A DNA stretch of 64,000 bases from positions 60,001 to 124,000 of the forward strand of contig MNCI01009176.1 of assembly GCA_015680685.1 (NCBI GenBank). The letters are read 5' to 3'. The DNA comes from Gnetum montanum. Lineage: Eukaryota; Streptophyta; Gnetopsida; Gnetales; Gnetaceae. The notes below the pieces were generated by a model. The model saw nothing but the letters and a program-made list of their open reading frames with translations. It searched no databases and was not told where the DNA came from. Below, one piece after another: positions 12,636 to 24,421 of the stretch (positions are counted from its first letter, which is position 1; every line of letters starts with the position of its first letter). The position numbers and the translations under genes were made by a program.

Positions 12636-13993
12636 AGACAACAATGTTGTAATGAAGGTGATCCCACATCAAATTTTGATTGGCTCATCAACTATTAAGA
12701 TGATTGATTATTTAATCAACCTATGAATAGGGAATTTAACCTAAGGCAAACCAAAAGAGATGCAAGTGGATCCTCCTTGAATTAGACATATGCTAAAAAA
12801 TTCCTTGCATGTCCTCATCGCAAGGAGCCTGTTTGTACTGATGATGATGAATGATTAGTTTAAATTAAGATTTGTATCCATATGAGCCATTGTCTTAGAA
12901 TTATGTGGATTAGAAAAAAATTATTAATTCATCATGATATGAGGTAGTGAGGTGAGAGATGGTCGAATGAGTAAATGGAAGAGGAAGAACAATGGATAGG
13001 TCATATGCATCTTGGTCACATAAGATCCTTGGTGAATTATTTGATTAAGAAGATCTATTACTTGTCAATTTCAAGTTGAGACCAAGTCCATTCTAATGAG
13101 AGTAACCTCACATTGACATGTTCTTCCTCTTCTGACATCAAGAGTGTAAAAATACCAATAGAGGACAATCATTACTCCAAGATTAGAAGAACAAATAAGA
13201 AGGAAGTAGAAGAACTTTAGTTAGAGGAGTGTCTTTAGGCATGAGTAACATGCCTTTCTAGCCTTATAACTAGTGCTTGTAGTGCATAAAATTGTCTAAT
13301 GGATGTGCTTTGAATTCATATGATGTTTACTTTTACAAGAATCACACCATGCAAAGACATGGTTTCTTTTATGGTTGACAATAGGAGTAATGATATACTA
13401 ATGTAGAATCATAGAACTCAAGATGGAATTTAAGAAAAGAACATATCAAATCTTTTTAAGATCACACCTTTTCCATTCCCACTTGATCCTTTTCTATTTT
13501 ATTAGGTAACAAGATCACATGTTACTTTTTAGATTAAGTGTGAAAGAACCTTTATGGTCTTGTGATGCACACTCTGTATGGAATAGATGGAATGGTTGGA
13601 TGTCATAAGCTCACTGCCTAATACCACATGAAAATTGATAGATTGTTAGTAGGAAACATAATCCAAGGACAAAATTGGCTGGTTGTAACTCAATCAAAAT
13701 TTTGATAGCTGCATTCATACATTTCCAAATTTCCATAGTAGTAGTGGAACACAATATGATATTTTGACTAAGATTAATTTAAACAACAAGAAAGTAACAA
13801 AGAAAAAGGAAAAGAAAAGAAAGAAATATAAAATAGTTAGCAAAATATTAAGAAAATGGAAAACATATAAAAATATTGTAAAATAAAAAGAAGAAATAAA
13901 AAAACCCTATATCCTCATCAAGATTCATGGCATATGAATATCTTTCCCATGACTAAGTAGAAGGGAGAAGATTCAAAAAATAGAGTGTGCTTA
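12636..13993. other. Non-coding, probably 3' region of element A
   Basis: Lies directly downstream (in the minus sense) of element A's integrase. I see no second ORF, polypurine tract or LTR that I can match to A's 5' LTR at 39901. It holds an A/G-rich stretch at about 13800-13910. Confidence 0.4.
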
Positions 13994-15240
13994 TTCTTGA
14001 TCAGAGGTGTTAATGTTTCCATTCGTTACTTGGGATTCCATAAATGATTTGATTTGTTGGATGTTGACTAAAATGTGCTTATGAGGGCTTGTTGGATGGT
14101 AAATTGTCATGGCCCTAGAAGGAAAATTTCACTGAATAATGTAAGGTCCTTTCTAAAATGTCTAACACTTAGTTTGTTGTGGTGTATGCATGGGATTCTA
14201 ATAAAGAACCTTATTTTTGGATTGGAATGTAACTTTCCTTATCCATATGTTGTGATGTTACTTATTTTGTGATTTATAAACTTCATTCATCATAAGGGTT
14301 ATTTTATGATTTTCATATAGTATATTAAGTATCATAAGATATTCTTTTTATACTAGGTTAATGTCTAGGTCAAGTTCACAGGTAGTTATGAGTGTATGGA
14401 GTTCAACTTGGATTGGAAGTTTAGGTAACTTTCTGGACACTAACTCATAGGAAGAGTAACCTATAGCAAGTTTTGTTATTGACTCATATGCCCAAAGGAC
14501 ATCATTGAGCTTGGTGCACTAGTCCTTCCTATATTTACGGATGGTTCATGTTAAAATTCTTGTGATCTTCCTATTGATGACCTTAGCTTAACCATTGGCT
14601 TGGGGATGATAGGGGGTTGTAATTTTATGTTTCACCTCTAAGCATTGCACTAACTTCTAAAAAGTAGACCCTATGAAATGTGTTCTGTTATACAAAGCTA
14701 GTATTCTAAGCATACCAAACTTGTTTATGATATGTTTTTTTTACAAATTGAGATATTGTGGTAGATGTATAGCCTGATATGGCTGTAGCTTTAGCCCACA
14801 TAGTATAGTAGTTAACAATAATTATAATGTAGGCCTTCCCATTGGACATCAAAGTGATAAATCCCATGAAGTTAATATCCCAAAGGAAGAAATGCTCTAG
14901 TGGTTGCATCCAGTATTGGAACCCTTCCATTCTAGTGATTATTCCTCCATCTCACTGACATCTCTCACATGAATGGGAGAAATGGTGAACATCCCTAAAG
15001 ATTATTGGCCAAAAGTATCATGCTATCAGGATCTTTATGGTAATCCTTCTTCGTAGGTAATGGTCCTGACAAGGACCTTTGTCAGCATCCTAAAGGACTT
15101 ACAACTAGTCTACATTAGGGACACATCATCGTACTAAGACATTGACATAAATCTTCTAGAGGTTTCATTCAATTTCCATATAATGTTTGATTTTGTGAAG
15201 AAACTTTTGTTTCTTTTTTAATCTCATTCTATGAGAGTCT
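13994..15240 (-). pseudogene. Athila-like integrase of element A, decayed
   Basis: Minus-strand integrase that would have inserted element A's cDNA. The catalytic-core entry reads PLEHFFLWDINFMGFI and NYYTMWAKATAISG (14706-14930). Next come THFIGSTF and TTPYHPQANG (about 14600-14700), then the GYSSYELV block (about 14420). The C-terminal GPYII motif and VNIQQIKSFMESQ (about 14080-14130) precede a stop near 13994. It is collinear with element C's integrase on the plus strand (60540-61713). Numerous TAG/TGA stops and frameshifts make it non-functional. It follows RNase H directly, giving the Ty3/gypsy order PR-RT-RH-IN. Confidence 0.82.
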
Positions 15241-17090
15241 CCTATGTGAGTAGATATGAGAGGAACTCATCATACCAATTAGTGACCTTTAATGCTTGAA
15301 CTTTAATGGCCTTATCAAAGAGGAGTTCATTTGAAAAATGATCAGATAAAGGTTCTTCATCCTTATTTCTATTCCATATTAACCAAGACAAATGATTAGC
15401 AACTACATTCTTGATCCCTTTGCTATGCATCATGATAAGATCAAATTCATGTAAAATTACCAAGCACTATATAATACAAGGACTTACTACTGGTTTTTTC
15501 ATTAGGAATTGAATTGTACTCTAGTCCATGTGTGTAAAAATTAGGCATTTAAGTACATAATGCTTGAATTTATTCAAGAAATACAACACTTCCATGAGTT
15601 CTTTTTCAATGATGGTGTAGTTAAGTTGTTCACCCACAATGCTCCTACTTGCATAATGAATGTAATATGGACATTTTTTATCATCCATTCGTGTAAGTAA
15701 TGCTCTTAAGGAATATTTAGATACATCTGGCATGATATGAAATGGATTAGATCAATCTAGGGTGCATAGAATTAGAGTTTCTACAAGCTTCTACTTTAAG
15801 TGTTAGAATGCTTGTTCATATTCTTTGGTCCATTTAAAGATGGCATCTTTCTTTGTGAGCTCTATTAGTGGTTTAGTAATTCTAGATAAAGTCTTAATTA
15901 AGTGCTTATAGTAACCAGTATGACCAAGGAATGGCCTTACATCTTTATTATTTGAGGTTGTCTAGTTATTTCTTAGATGATCCTTACTTTTTTAGGATCC
16001 ACCTCTATTCCTTTCCCTGAGTTCCTATGTCACAATATAATGCAATCTTGAACCATCAAGTGGTTCTTTTGCTAGTTAAGCTATAGTTTTGTTTCCACAT
16101 AGCATTCTAAGATCTACTCAAGGTGGTCCAATGCTTGCTCAAAATTAGTATCATAGGTGGAGAAGTCATCCATGAAGACTTTCACACCACTACTAATTTG
16201 CTGCTGAAAGATGCTAAGGACTAGGCATTGGAAAGTTGCAAAAGCATTACAAGGGCTAAAGAACAACTAGGACTTGTGAAAGTTGTCTTATCCTAGTCTT
16301 ATAGTGCTATTTGAATTTAGTTTATTCACTAAAATTGTAGTAATGGTATCCTATGATTGTATCCAACACTTGGTCCACAAATGGCAATAGAAAATGATGT
16401 TTGAATATCACCATATTTAGCCTGAAGTCTATACAACTCCTTCACTCTCCTTCTTTCTTTGACATAATAATGAGTGGACTTACCCATTCACTATCTACCA
16501 CATAATAGATGAATCTTACTTTAAGAAGTTTTTCAACTTCATTTTTGACAACATGTTTCATGTTATAGTTCAACCTTCTCTATGGCTACCTCTTTGTTTT
16601 GATAATGGAGTTTGTATAGATCTAACTTTAGCATCTTTGTGGATCTATTCTAGTTAATTCATCATATGACTAGGAAAAATATGTTAGTCATTTGTTCATG
16701 ACTTTTAGTAGCTTTCCTTTTTGTTCTTTAGTGTGACTAGCATTGATGATTACCAACTTACCATTATTAAGAAAAACGCACTCCAGGGTTGCTGATAAAG
16801 ACTTTAACTCAAGGGTTTTATGTTTAAAATATTCAACAATTTCTAACTTTTCCTAGTCCATTTAGTTCTAAATCTTCTCCATTTCATCTATCTTATCAAT
16901 ATAAGTACTTGTGAGAATCTCAATTGGTTCCATGCATATTATTGACTTAGAATCAGCATTAGTTGTTAGCCACTGAGTAACTTTTTGTTTTGTAGCTACT
17001 ACATATAAGCATTTTAAATGTTGGATGTTTTATCATACTTATTGCATGCTATCATAGATGTGCCTTTCATGGCCCATATCTTCTACATGT
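15241..17090 (-). pseudogene. Reverse transcriptase-RNase H of element A, decayed
   Basis: Minus-strand RT/RNase H, which copies element RNA into cDNA and removes the template. The RNase H end is clear: MPDVSKYSLRALLTRMDDKK and YASRSIVGEQLNYTIIEKEL (15521-15733), then HEFDLIMMHSKGIKNVVANHLSWL (15380-15463). The RT itself (about 15760-16700) is traceable only in pieces, for example a damaged FMDDFST-like motif around 16150-16180 on the minus strand. It matches element C (59110-60400) block by block. Stops and frameshifts occur throughout. Confidence 0.78.
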
Positions 17091-17403
17091 AATGATAATC
17101 TTTGTCATTGTATGTGATGCATAGAACTCACTTCTTCTCTACCTTTTCAAAGTTATTTTCCTTGGAAATTTCCAAGGAAAGGTCTTTGGACCCCATCTTG
17201 GCATCAATGGTGTTGAGCCAAGCACTTTTCATAATAATAGGAAAGTCCCCCTTACAGTTATCCACATGGATTACCAGGAAATTTACTAGATAGGACCATT
17301 CATAAGTGGTGATTATAATATTCTCCACCAATCTTAAGGAAATAGTGATGGATTGATCATTAAGTTTTAATCTAATATTGTGTTTCTTAAGTGGAGGTAG
17401 GTT
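17091..17403 (-). pseudogene. Aspartic protease C-terminal part of element A, cut by the Tat-like insertion
   Basis: The minus-strand peptide VENIIITTYEWSYLVNF, VIHVDNCKGDFPIIM and AWLNTIDAKMGS (17128-17331) is the protease end of a gypsy polyprotein. It closely parallels element C's VEDIVTTVCGWSYLADF at about 58380-58480. The upstream (active-site) half is missing here because the 19.6-kb Tat-like element inserted at 17404-17408. Remaining gag sequence resumes at 37056. Confidence 0.8.
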
Positions 17404-17408
17404 TTAGG
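17404..17408. repeat. Target-site duplication TTAGG (left)
   Basis: The five bases before the left LTR are identical to 37051-37055 after the right LTR, as integrase leaves on insertion. Confidence 0.9.
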
Positions 17409-19158
17409 TGTACTAACCTAAATCGTCAGTGTAAGGTTGGAAGGGAAAAGAAACACCGAAATATCATCAGGCAAGCACAACTGACCCTGCCTTTGCTTGA
17501 GGGTAAGTTGGAAAAGGGAACGAAGGCAGAGTGCCTTGGATGGTCTACATGAAAATCAACCAAGGACTTCCCCGAGCATAAAATATGGCTTGCACTGAGG
17601 TTATCGTAACTGATGTCTTAAAATGTAAATAGTGCACTTAAAATGTAAATAGAAACATATGCAGAAACTATATTTTGAATAAAATGTAAACCGAACATAA
17701 ACTGAATGTAAAGCACAGAGTAAATAGAATAAATGGCTGGCAAAACGAACTATATTGTATTGCTTAGAAAATATGTGCATTGGTCAAAGCATAGTTGCAC
17801 ATGTGGATGCCTGGTCAAGAATTGAGCCTCGGGGTGATGTGATGTGATGTGTGTCAGAAGTACTTGGATGCCTAGATAAGTGTGCTAGAGCACCCAAGGA
17901 TTGCTGGTATGAGTTTCCTAAGCCATCCAACTCCAAAATTGCCAACCCTGTTTATGTGAATTAACAGGGTATTTATAGGGTTGGGCCAAGCTCGGGTAGA
18001 ATTTCAAGAATGGAATTAATGGCTGGGAGATGAGAGGAAAATGGATCTAGCAACACGTGTCCGATGGATAGCTATATGTGAGTTGGACGTGTGTGGGCAA
18101 GCTATGTTCTTGACTAGCTTCATCGTATCTTACAATGTGTGGCTTACTCAAGCCCATGAAAGTACATACAATTTAGACCATGAGGGCCTGACAGGCCCCA
18201 CAAGTAAAAATTTACAATGGAATGACAATGTACAATAAGAGAAATTGACTCTAGCTCCCTTGAAACTTCTGGATCTTTGAATCGATGGCTGCAGGATGTG
18301 AGGTGTCTTCGCTTGACATCAACTTCCATCACGAGGCGAATTTGTCACAGCCTGACGTTAGCGTGCGCATGCTACACTCACGTTGTACTCACGCTGTAGC
18401 ATGTCCTTAGTGTGAGTGACTTGAAAGTGATGCATTTCACTCCAGATTTTGATTTTTGAAGCCTAATTCTTGAGTGTAACTGCTGCCTATCTGTGTCTGA
18501 CCTGAGAGTGATTGGAAATTTTGGATTTGAGCTTGAATGTATTTGGTTTGGAGCAGTTTTGGGATAGGTCACGCTGCACTCACACTGCAGCATGACCACA
18601 ACATGACCTATAAAAAAAAGACTTGCAATTTTCTTTGAATTCTGGAGGCTAAAGTTTGAAGTTGTCAACAATGAATCTTGATGATGATTTGCACTTTGAA
18701 AACTTGATCATTTTGACTTGGTTTTGAGCTCTCAAAGTTGGTCATGCTATAGTGTTACTGCAGCATGACCTCAGTGTGAGTGACAGCGTGAGCAAAGAAT
18801 TTTGCACCTTTTGACATTGAAATTTGAATCTCTAAACACTGAAGCTTGGAATTATCAATGCTGAACTCGAGGCTAATTTGCTCCTTTGAAATCAAGTCAT
18901 TTTGGCTTAGTTTGGAGGCTTCAAGGGTTGGTCACGCTAGACTCATGCTGCAGCATGACCACAACGTGACCACAACATGTCTGTTCAAGCTAGTGTGAGT
19001 GTGAAAAATGTGCCAATTTCCAGCGTGAGTTGCCCAAGACAAGCCAGTGTGAGTGACCAAGGCAAGCGAGCATGAGTTGCATGCCTTAGTCAAATTTTTT
19101 CCTTCTGGATGCCTGAAAGGGCTTGAGTCAGTGTTAGGAAGAAATTAGTGGTGTTTCA
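17409..19158 (-). repeat. 3' LTR of the Tat-like element
   Basis: 1750 bp, TG...CA ends. It aligns end to end with 35248-37050. It contains three palindromic hairpins at 18568-18596, 18740-18770 and 18930-18960, and many dispersed copies of the word AGCGTGAG or its decayed forms AGCATGAG and AGTGTGAG. Confidence 0.93.
18568..18596. repeat. LTR hairpin 1 (GTCACGCTGCA / TGCAGCATGAC)
   Basis: Arms of 11 nt around a 7-nt loop, with one mismatch that looks like CpG decay. The same hairpin at 36433-36461 in the other LTR reads GTCACGCT...AGCGTGAC. Two related palindromes follow in each LTR at intervals of about 170-190 bp. The function is unknown. Such reiterated palindromes could be protein-binding sites or structure in the LTR RNA. 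Confidence 0.75.
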
Positions 19159-19172
19159 TTGGCTCCTCTTTG
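19159..19172 (-). other. Polypurine tract of the Tat-like element
   Basis: On the minus strand AAAGAGGAGCCAA immediately precedes the 3' LTR (TGAAACACC...). This is where plus-strand DNA synthesis is primed, and it supports the minus orientation. Confidence 0.7.
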
Positions 19173-20560
19173 TTGACGTCTGGAGGAATCCACCCAAGAG
19201 GCATTGATAAAGAAGTGAAAAACACCATGAACAACCAAGTACCAAGCATTAATTGTCAACCCTTGGTTGGATGTTATCGCACCATATTAAAAAGTACATG
19301 GGATCGGGGGAATACAGTTTAATATGCAAGGGGATTAGTTGTAACTGGGGAAATCAAAAGTTGATCAAGGATTATAAGTGCTGCTAGAGTTGTGGGAGAG
19401 GAATGCTCTCATGTGAACAAGCTGTATCTTTGGTCCTTGTCAATAGCCGATTTTCAGTAGACTCAGAGCCAAGACATAGGAGGTGCATTTTTTGGAGAAA
19501 TGGGACTCTTATAGAGTGTTTATGGGGCCCGTTGTAAATAGCCAAAGCCATGCAATGGTGTGCAACATGGTCTCTTTGAGACATGAGTGTAACTATTTTC
19601 CAAGACAATTGTCTTCTCGCCTAGGGCTTTTATGAGAATGACCGATAGTCTTTGGTTTATGATGTTAACAGGAACCTGAAGACCTTTTCTATGCATTTTT
19701 CTCTTTGACCCTTTTGTTCTTTTTCTTTTTGGTTCTTTTCTCTTTTCTTTTATTTTTTCTTTGTTCTGTCCTTTCCTTTTCTTTTATTTTTCTTTTCTCG
19801 GTATTTTTGAAAGAGCTTTCTTTTTGTGCTATGCTCATGTTTGAGTGCTTGCATTTTGCATCATGCACTGTGTATTGTGTTTTGCGTCACAACTACTTAA
19901 AGAGTCACAGTGTGCAGTAGTGTATCAAGAGTTTTGAGCTGGGTGGAATGTATCCAGGGGTGTAATTGAATAGGATAATTGGGACATGATGGGGAAATAG
20001 GGGATGTATCAGGAGTTGGAAATGTACTTATGAATGGATTGATTAACCCAATTATGTGCATCAGGAAGAATGTGATATCTTGTCATCAGAATGAAGTGCA
20101 TCTATGTACGAATGCCTCAAGAGTGTCATCCTACAAACAAAACTCTAAGAAGACAAGAAAAACACCAATGAAATGGTTAACTAAGCACTTTAAACTAGGA
20201 GATGGAGCCATCGCATGCAATTTTCAAAGCAGAAAAAATCATGAACACTATCAGCCTCATCAAGGCCCATGAGACAAATCATGCAGCAAGTCTTTGTGGA
20301 ACATGTACAACCAATTTCAAGAACACATCTTTTCAAATTTTTCCTGGTCATCGATGATGTTGCCAGTTTATAGTCTTAGTGGACTATTGTGGATTAGTTT
20401 TATGTCATAACCCTTTGGACGGTGCTAGTTTTAGCGTCGTAGCGGACGGTGCATTACTAGTTTATAGTCGTAGCAGACTGTAAAGAGGCAAGCTAGTTTA
20501 TAGTCTTAGTGGACTCTGGGTGCTAGTTTCACATCATGGAGAATAGCTGGGACAAAGCTC
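19173..20560 (-). other. 3' UTR of the Tat-like element
   Basis: No coding sequence. A long pyrimidine-rich stretch on the plus strand (about 19686-19800; purine-rich in the element's own sense) is visible. At 20370-20540 there is a looser repeat of TAGTTTATAGTCTTAGTGGAC-like units, about 50-90 bp apart. Confidence 0.6.
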
Positions 20561-20940
20561 TATGGTATCAGTTTTAAGTCATGATGCCAAGATTGTTCTG
20601 TGGTATCAGTTTTAAGTCATGATGCCAGAACTTTTCTGTGGTATCAGTTTTAAGTTATGATGCTAGGACTTTTCTGTGGTATCAGTTTTAAGTCATGATT
20701 CTAGGACTTTTCTGTGGTATTAGTTTTAAGTCATGATTCTAGGACTTTTCTATGGTATTAGTTTTAAGTCATGATGCCAGGACTTTTTTGTGGTATCAAT
20801 TTTAAGTCATGATGCCAGGACTTTTCTGTGGTATTAGTTTTAAGTCATGATTCCAGGACTTTTCTGTGGTATCATTTTTAAATCATGATTCCAGGACTTT
20901 TCTATGGTATCAGTTTTAAGTCATGATGCCAGGACTTTAA
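20561..20940. repeat. 38-bp tandem array, 10 copies, in the Tat-like 3' UTR
   Basis: Units start at 20561, 20599, 20637, 20675, 20713, 20751, 20789, 20827, 20865 and 20903, each close to TGTGGTATCAGTTTTAAGTC plus ATGATGCCAGGACTTTTC. The period is exactly 38 with no indels, and variation is by single substitutions (GCC/TCC/TCT, CAG/TAG). The array ends just before the integrase stop. Tat/Ogre 3' UTRs are a known source of satellite DNA. Confidence 0.95.
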
Positions 20941-20955
20941 CGTACCTCAAGTTTA

Positions 20956-21924
20956 TCAGACATAGTACTGTTTCAGGTACAAGTGATTTGTAGGATTAGG
21001 AAACTCATTCCCATTCATATCAGCAAGCTTGAATGCTCCATTATTGTACGCCTTGGTGACTAAGTAAGGCCCTTCCCAGTTGGCTAAGAATTTGTCTGGA
21101 TGTTCACAGATGGCCTTAAGGACTAAGTCTCCTTCTTTAATGGGACACTTGTGCAGACTGTGTTCGTGTCATTGCCGCTGTTGTTTTTGGTACCACTTGA
21201 TTTGATCAAGCATTCGCACACATTCCTCCTCTACCAAGTTAAGGTCAGCGATGTGCAGTTCATTGTTTTGACTTTCATCGAGGAGGCTGGAGAGAGCTAT
21301 CCGTAACAAGGGAACCTATAACTCCAAAGGTAAAATAGCTTCAGATCCGTACACAAGACTATATAGCATTTTACTTGTAGATGTGCGATGTGTCGTTCTG
21401 TATGCTCATAATGCATAGACTAATTGTTCATGCCATCGTTTCTTGCTCTGATTAAGCATCTTTTTGAGCACCATGATGATAGTTTTTTTTGTAGCCTCTG
21501 CTTGACCATTTCTATGTGGGTAGTAAGGTGATGAAAATGCATGTTTAATGCCTAGGCTTTCACAAAAGCTTTTAATATCTACACTACTGAATTATGGCCC
21601 ATTGTCGGTAACGATGGTCATTGGAATACCAAAATAGATCACGATATTTTCTATTATGAAAGTGCAAATGTATTTTGATGTGGTCTTCCTAAGGGGAATA
21701 GCTTCTACCCATTTTGTGAAGTATTCAGTAGCTATGATAATGAAGCTATGTCCAGTAGAGGATGATGGAATTATTGGTCTAATTAAGTCTAAACCCCATT
21801 TTTGGAATGGCCATGTGATTTGCGTTGTGTGTAATTCATTAGGTGGTACATGTATTAGATTACCATGCCTTTGGCAAATGTCACATGTTTTGACCTTGGA
21901 GATGCAATCTTATTCCATGTGTGG
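20956..21924 (-). pseudogene. Integrase core and C-terminus of the Tat-like element
   Basis: Continues from the intact ORF at 21925-22836. The minus-strand reading includes the integrase core and ends with a NWEGPYLVTKAYNNGAF-like block (about 21020-21085), then NGNEFPNPTNHLYLKQYYV and a stop at 20956-20958. This is the same ending as element E at 543-545. The core around 21400-21700 matches gypsy integrase in pieces but needs frame changes. It would insert the cDNA, but is inactive as it stands. Confidence 0.8.
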
Positions 21925-22836
21925 CTAGTAATAGCCTAAGCGCCTAATCTTTGTTGCCATTTCTTTGGGTGCTATATGCCCTCCACAAAGTTCTTCATGG
22001 ATTTGTTCTACGATCGTTTGACTGTCAATGCTACTAATGCACATTAGCAGAGTACCTTCATAGGATTTACGACACAAGGTATCTCCTATTAATGCATATT
22101 GCCGGGAATATTTCCGTACGACATCTTTTTGAGCATTTGTCAAGTTTTGTGGAGGTTCGCCTCTTAGAAGGTACTCTTTTATGTCATCGTACCATTCTAT
22201 CATGTGTGTTGTACTAACAGATGCTATAGGCATTTCATCTAGAGTGTTAATTATAAGTTCGACACAACCTGTTATAGAGCTAGGCAATGCATGGAACATT
22301 TCGGGTGTCATGTTTAAGGCTAGTGTAGCAAGTGCATTAGCAATTGTGTTTTCGCTTCTAGGGACATGTTGTATATCCACTTCTACTAGTTGCCTCATCA
22401 AGTGTTTGGTCAAATCACAATAAAGTTGCAAATGGAGAGCTTTGCATGCATAAACCTCAGTGACTTGATTGATGACTAATTGTGAATCCCCTCGAACCAC
22501 AAGGTGTGAGATTTCTAAAGTTAACGCTACTTGAAGGCCTCTAAGAAGACCTTCATATTCTACCACGTTATTGGTGCAAGGAAAGGTTAAGCGGTAGGTG
22601 AAGGGTTGGATTTCTCTAGAGGGGTATGTTAAAATGGCTACAGCACTTCCTACTCGAGAGGTTGAAGCTCCATCAAAGTAGAGGATTGCCTCATAGTTAT
22701 CAGGTACGGTGTCCATACTATTAACATTCTCATTTGGGAATTTGAGGTTTATTGTTGCTTGATTGTGCATTGGCAAAATGGTTAGTTGCGTGACTATTTC
22801 TTGACCTTTTGTGGAAGATTGAGTAACATAGTGCAA
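21925..22836 (-). CDS. Archaeal-like RNase H plus integrase zinc domain (Tat-like), intact 303-codon stretch
   Basis: The longest open frame in the window. Residues about 49-170 form a second RNase H. YFDGASTSRVGSAVAI carries the first acidic residue, VVEYEGLLRGLQVAL the glutamate, VVRGDSQLVINQV the next aspartate, and VPRSENTIANALATLA the C-terminal motif with the last position changed. This extra RNase H of archaeal type marks the Tat lineage. Residues about 230-303 are the integrase N-terminal region ending HEELCGGHIAPKEMATKIRRL, the start of the HHCC zinc domain. The first RNase H upstream is degenerate, as is usual where a second one has taken over. The ATG is only the first in the open stretch; in life this was part of a polyprotein. 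Confidence 0.9.
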   Translation of the reverse strand: MHYVTQSSTKGQEIVTQLTILPMHNQATINLKFPNENVNSMDTVPDNYEAILYFDGASTSRVGSAVAILTYPSREIQPFTYRLTFPCTNNVVEYEGLLRGLQVALTLEISHLVVRGDSQLVINQVTEVYACKALHLQLYCDLTKHLMRQLVEVDIQHVPRSENTIANALATLALNMTPEMFHALPSSITGCVELIINTLDEMPIASVSTTHMIEWYDDIKEYLLRGEPPQNLTNAQKDVVRKYSRQYALIGDTLCRKSYEGTLLMCISSIDSQTIVEQIHEELCGGHIAPKEMATKIRRLGYY

Positions 22837-24421
22837 GTCAAACTATGCTATCATTGCTTTCCACCTAGCTAACCTATTCAAATCATAGATGTTATTAGTG
22901 ATTGCACGGAGTACATTATCCTTGCAAATGATGTAAATCTTATTATGGAAGAGATAATGCTGCCATTTCTTCAAGGAGAAGATGAGGGTGAGGCATGATT
23001 TTTCTACATCATTGTATCATTGTTCATAGGTGATTAATGTGTGGCTTAGGTAATATACAGGGATTTTAACTCCGTCCTCACGTTTTTGACAAAGCATCAA
23101 TGCAATGAAGGAATCGAAAGTTGCAAGGTAGATGTAGAAAGGTTTATCACTTTGTGGAGGATAAATAGTTGTTAGTTGAACCAACTCTTGTTTTATGTTA
23201 TCAAACGCTTCTTGGCATTGTTGAGTCCATTAGAAATGTACATTCTTTCGTAATAGATGTTGCATGGGACTCAACTTATCCATCACCCTTTCTGATAAAT
23301 TGCAATCTAGCTTGGAGGCCACATAGTTGGATGAGGTTTCTTGGTGGTTGCATATTGGTTATTGCTTTAAACTTATCGAGGTCTACCCATATCCCTGTTT
23401 CAGAGACTAGGAAACCAAGAATTTTGCCTATTTTGATGCCAAAAACACATTTCTTTGGATTGAGTCTAAGGTCATATTTGAGATAATGTTTAAGAACTAA
23501 GTCTATATCTTTTGCATGTTGTTCAATTGTCTTAGATTTGACCGCAATATCGTCAACATAATCATTGAGAAAATTGAGCATGTAATCACTAAATATGTAT
23601 GTCATTGCTCGCTGATATGTAACACCTATATTTTTAAGACCAAATGGCATCATCGTATAACAGAATGTGCCCCAAGGTGTCATAAAAGTTGTCCTAAGTT
23701 GATGTTCTGGATTGATTCTTATTTGATTATAGCCTTAAATTCTGTCCATAAAGGATAATAGTGCATGCTTAGCAGTTGTGTCAATAAGTTGATCAATGCT
23801 AGGTAAAGGGAAACCATCCTTTATAGTGGCTATGTTGAGATCACATAAGTCGATGCATATGCGTATAATACTATTCTTCCTAGGGACTACAATAATGTTT
23901 GGCACCCAATCGGAGTAATCGACAGCTCAGATGAAATTGGCTTGGTATAGCTTTGTGATTTCAGCACGGACTACTAACACCACTTCGGGTCTAACTTTTC
24001 ATGTCTTTTGTTTTACCGGTTTAATTTTTTCATCGAGAATAATATTGTGTTGAATGATTCGGGGATCTAACCCTGGCATGTTGGTATATGACCATGCAAA
24101 CGTTTTTATGTTGTCTTTTAACACTTGGGTGATGTCACCTACGAGTTGTGAGTCTAGTAAGGCACTTAATTTCAATGTTCTAGTTTCACCATTGGCCGTG
24201 GTAATGGGGATTTCAACCAGAGGATCTTTAGTGATATTGTTAGCTTTTAGATCTAGAGTTTTAGCCACATTTTTAGGCTAGTCTAACATTTCTTGAGTGG
24301 AGGCTATCAAATCGGTATAGGTGGATAGATTTAGATCCAAGGATTCTGGGTTGATCGCTCTTTCTACCTCCCCGTATGGTCCACTGAGAGAAAATGTTGA
24401 GAGGATGTTCTTGGTGGCCAT
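22837..24421 (-). pseudogene. Reverse transcriptase and degenerate first RNase H of the Tat-like element
   Basis: Minus-strand RT. The reading frame can be followed from an ATG at 24419-24421 (MATKNILSTFSLSGPYGE), through FAWSYTNMPGLDPRIIQH (about 24060), SDWVPNIIVVPRK and CIDLCDLNIATIKDGFPLP (about 23800-23900), to TPWGTFCYTMMPFGLKN (23630-23683). The catalytic LNDYVDDIAVKS (YVDD box) and FLVSETGIWVD follow (about 23400-23560). The first RNase H/connection domain reads in fragments at 22840-23270 without the usual catalytic acidic residues. Stops are few compared with elements A and C, for example TAG in EMLD-PKN at about 24275 and a break near 23740. An AG acceptor-like site (TTGGCAG|GAGTG, minus strand, about 24433-24443) sits just upstream of the ATG. 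Confidence 0.88.

Noticed and set aside
19705-19920. 71-codon ORF with a hydrophobic, signal-like start
   Set aside because: It is the translation of a pyrimidine-rich tract (TTTTCTTT...) in the Tat-like 3' UTR.
19979-20272. 97-codon plus-strand ORF in the Tat-like 3' UTR
   Set aside because: No homology recognised, antisense to the element and with no splice or promoter context like the unit at 26982-30474.
20561-20940. CRISPR-like array
   Set aside because: Exact 38-bp periodicity without spacers.
23169-23758. Plus-strand ORFs over the Tat-like RT region
   Set aside because: Shadows of the minus-strand reverse transcriptase, whose YVDD and MPFGLKN motifs are unmistakable.
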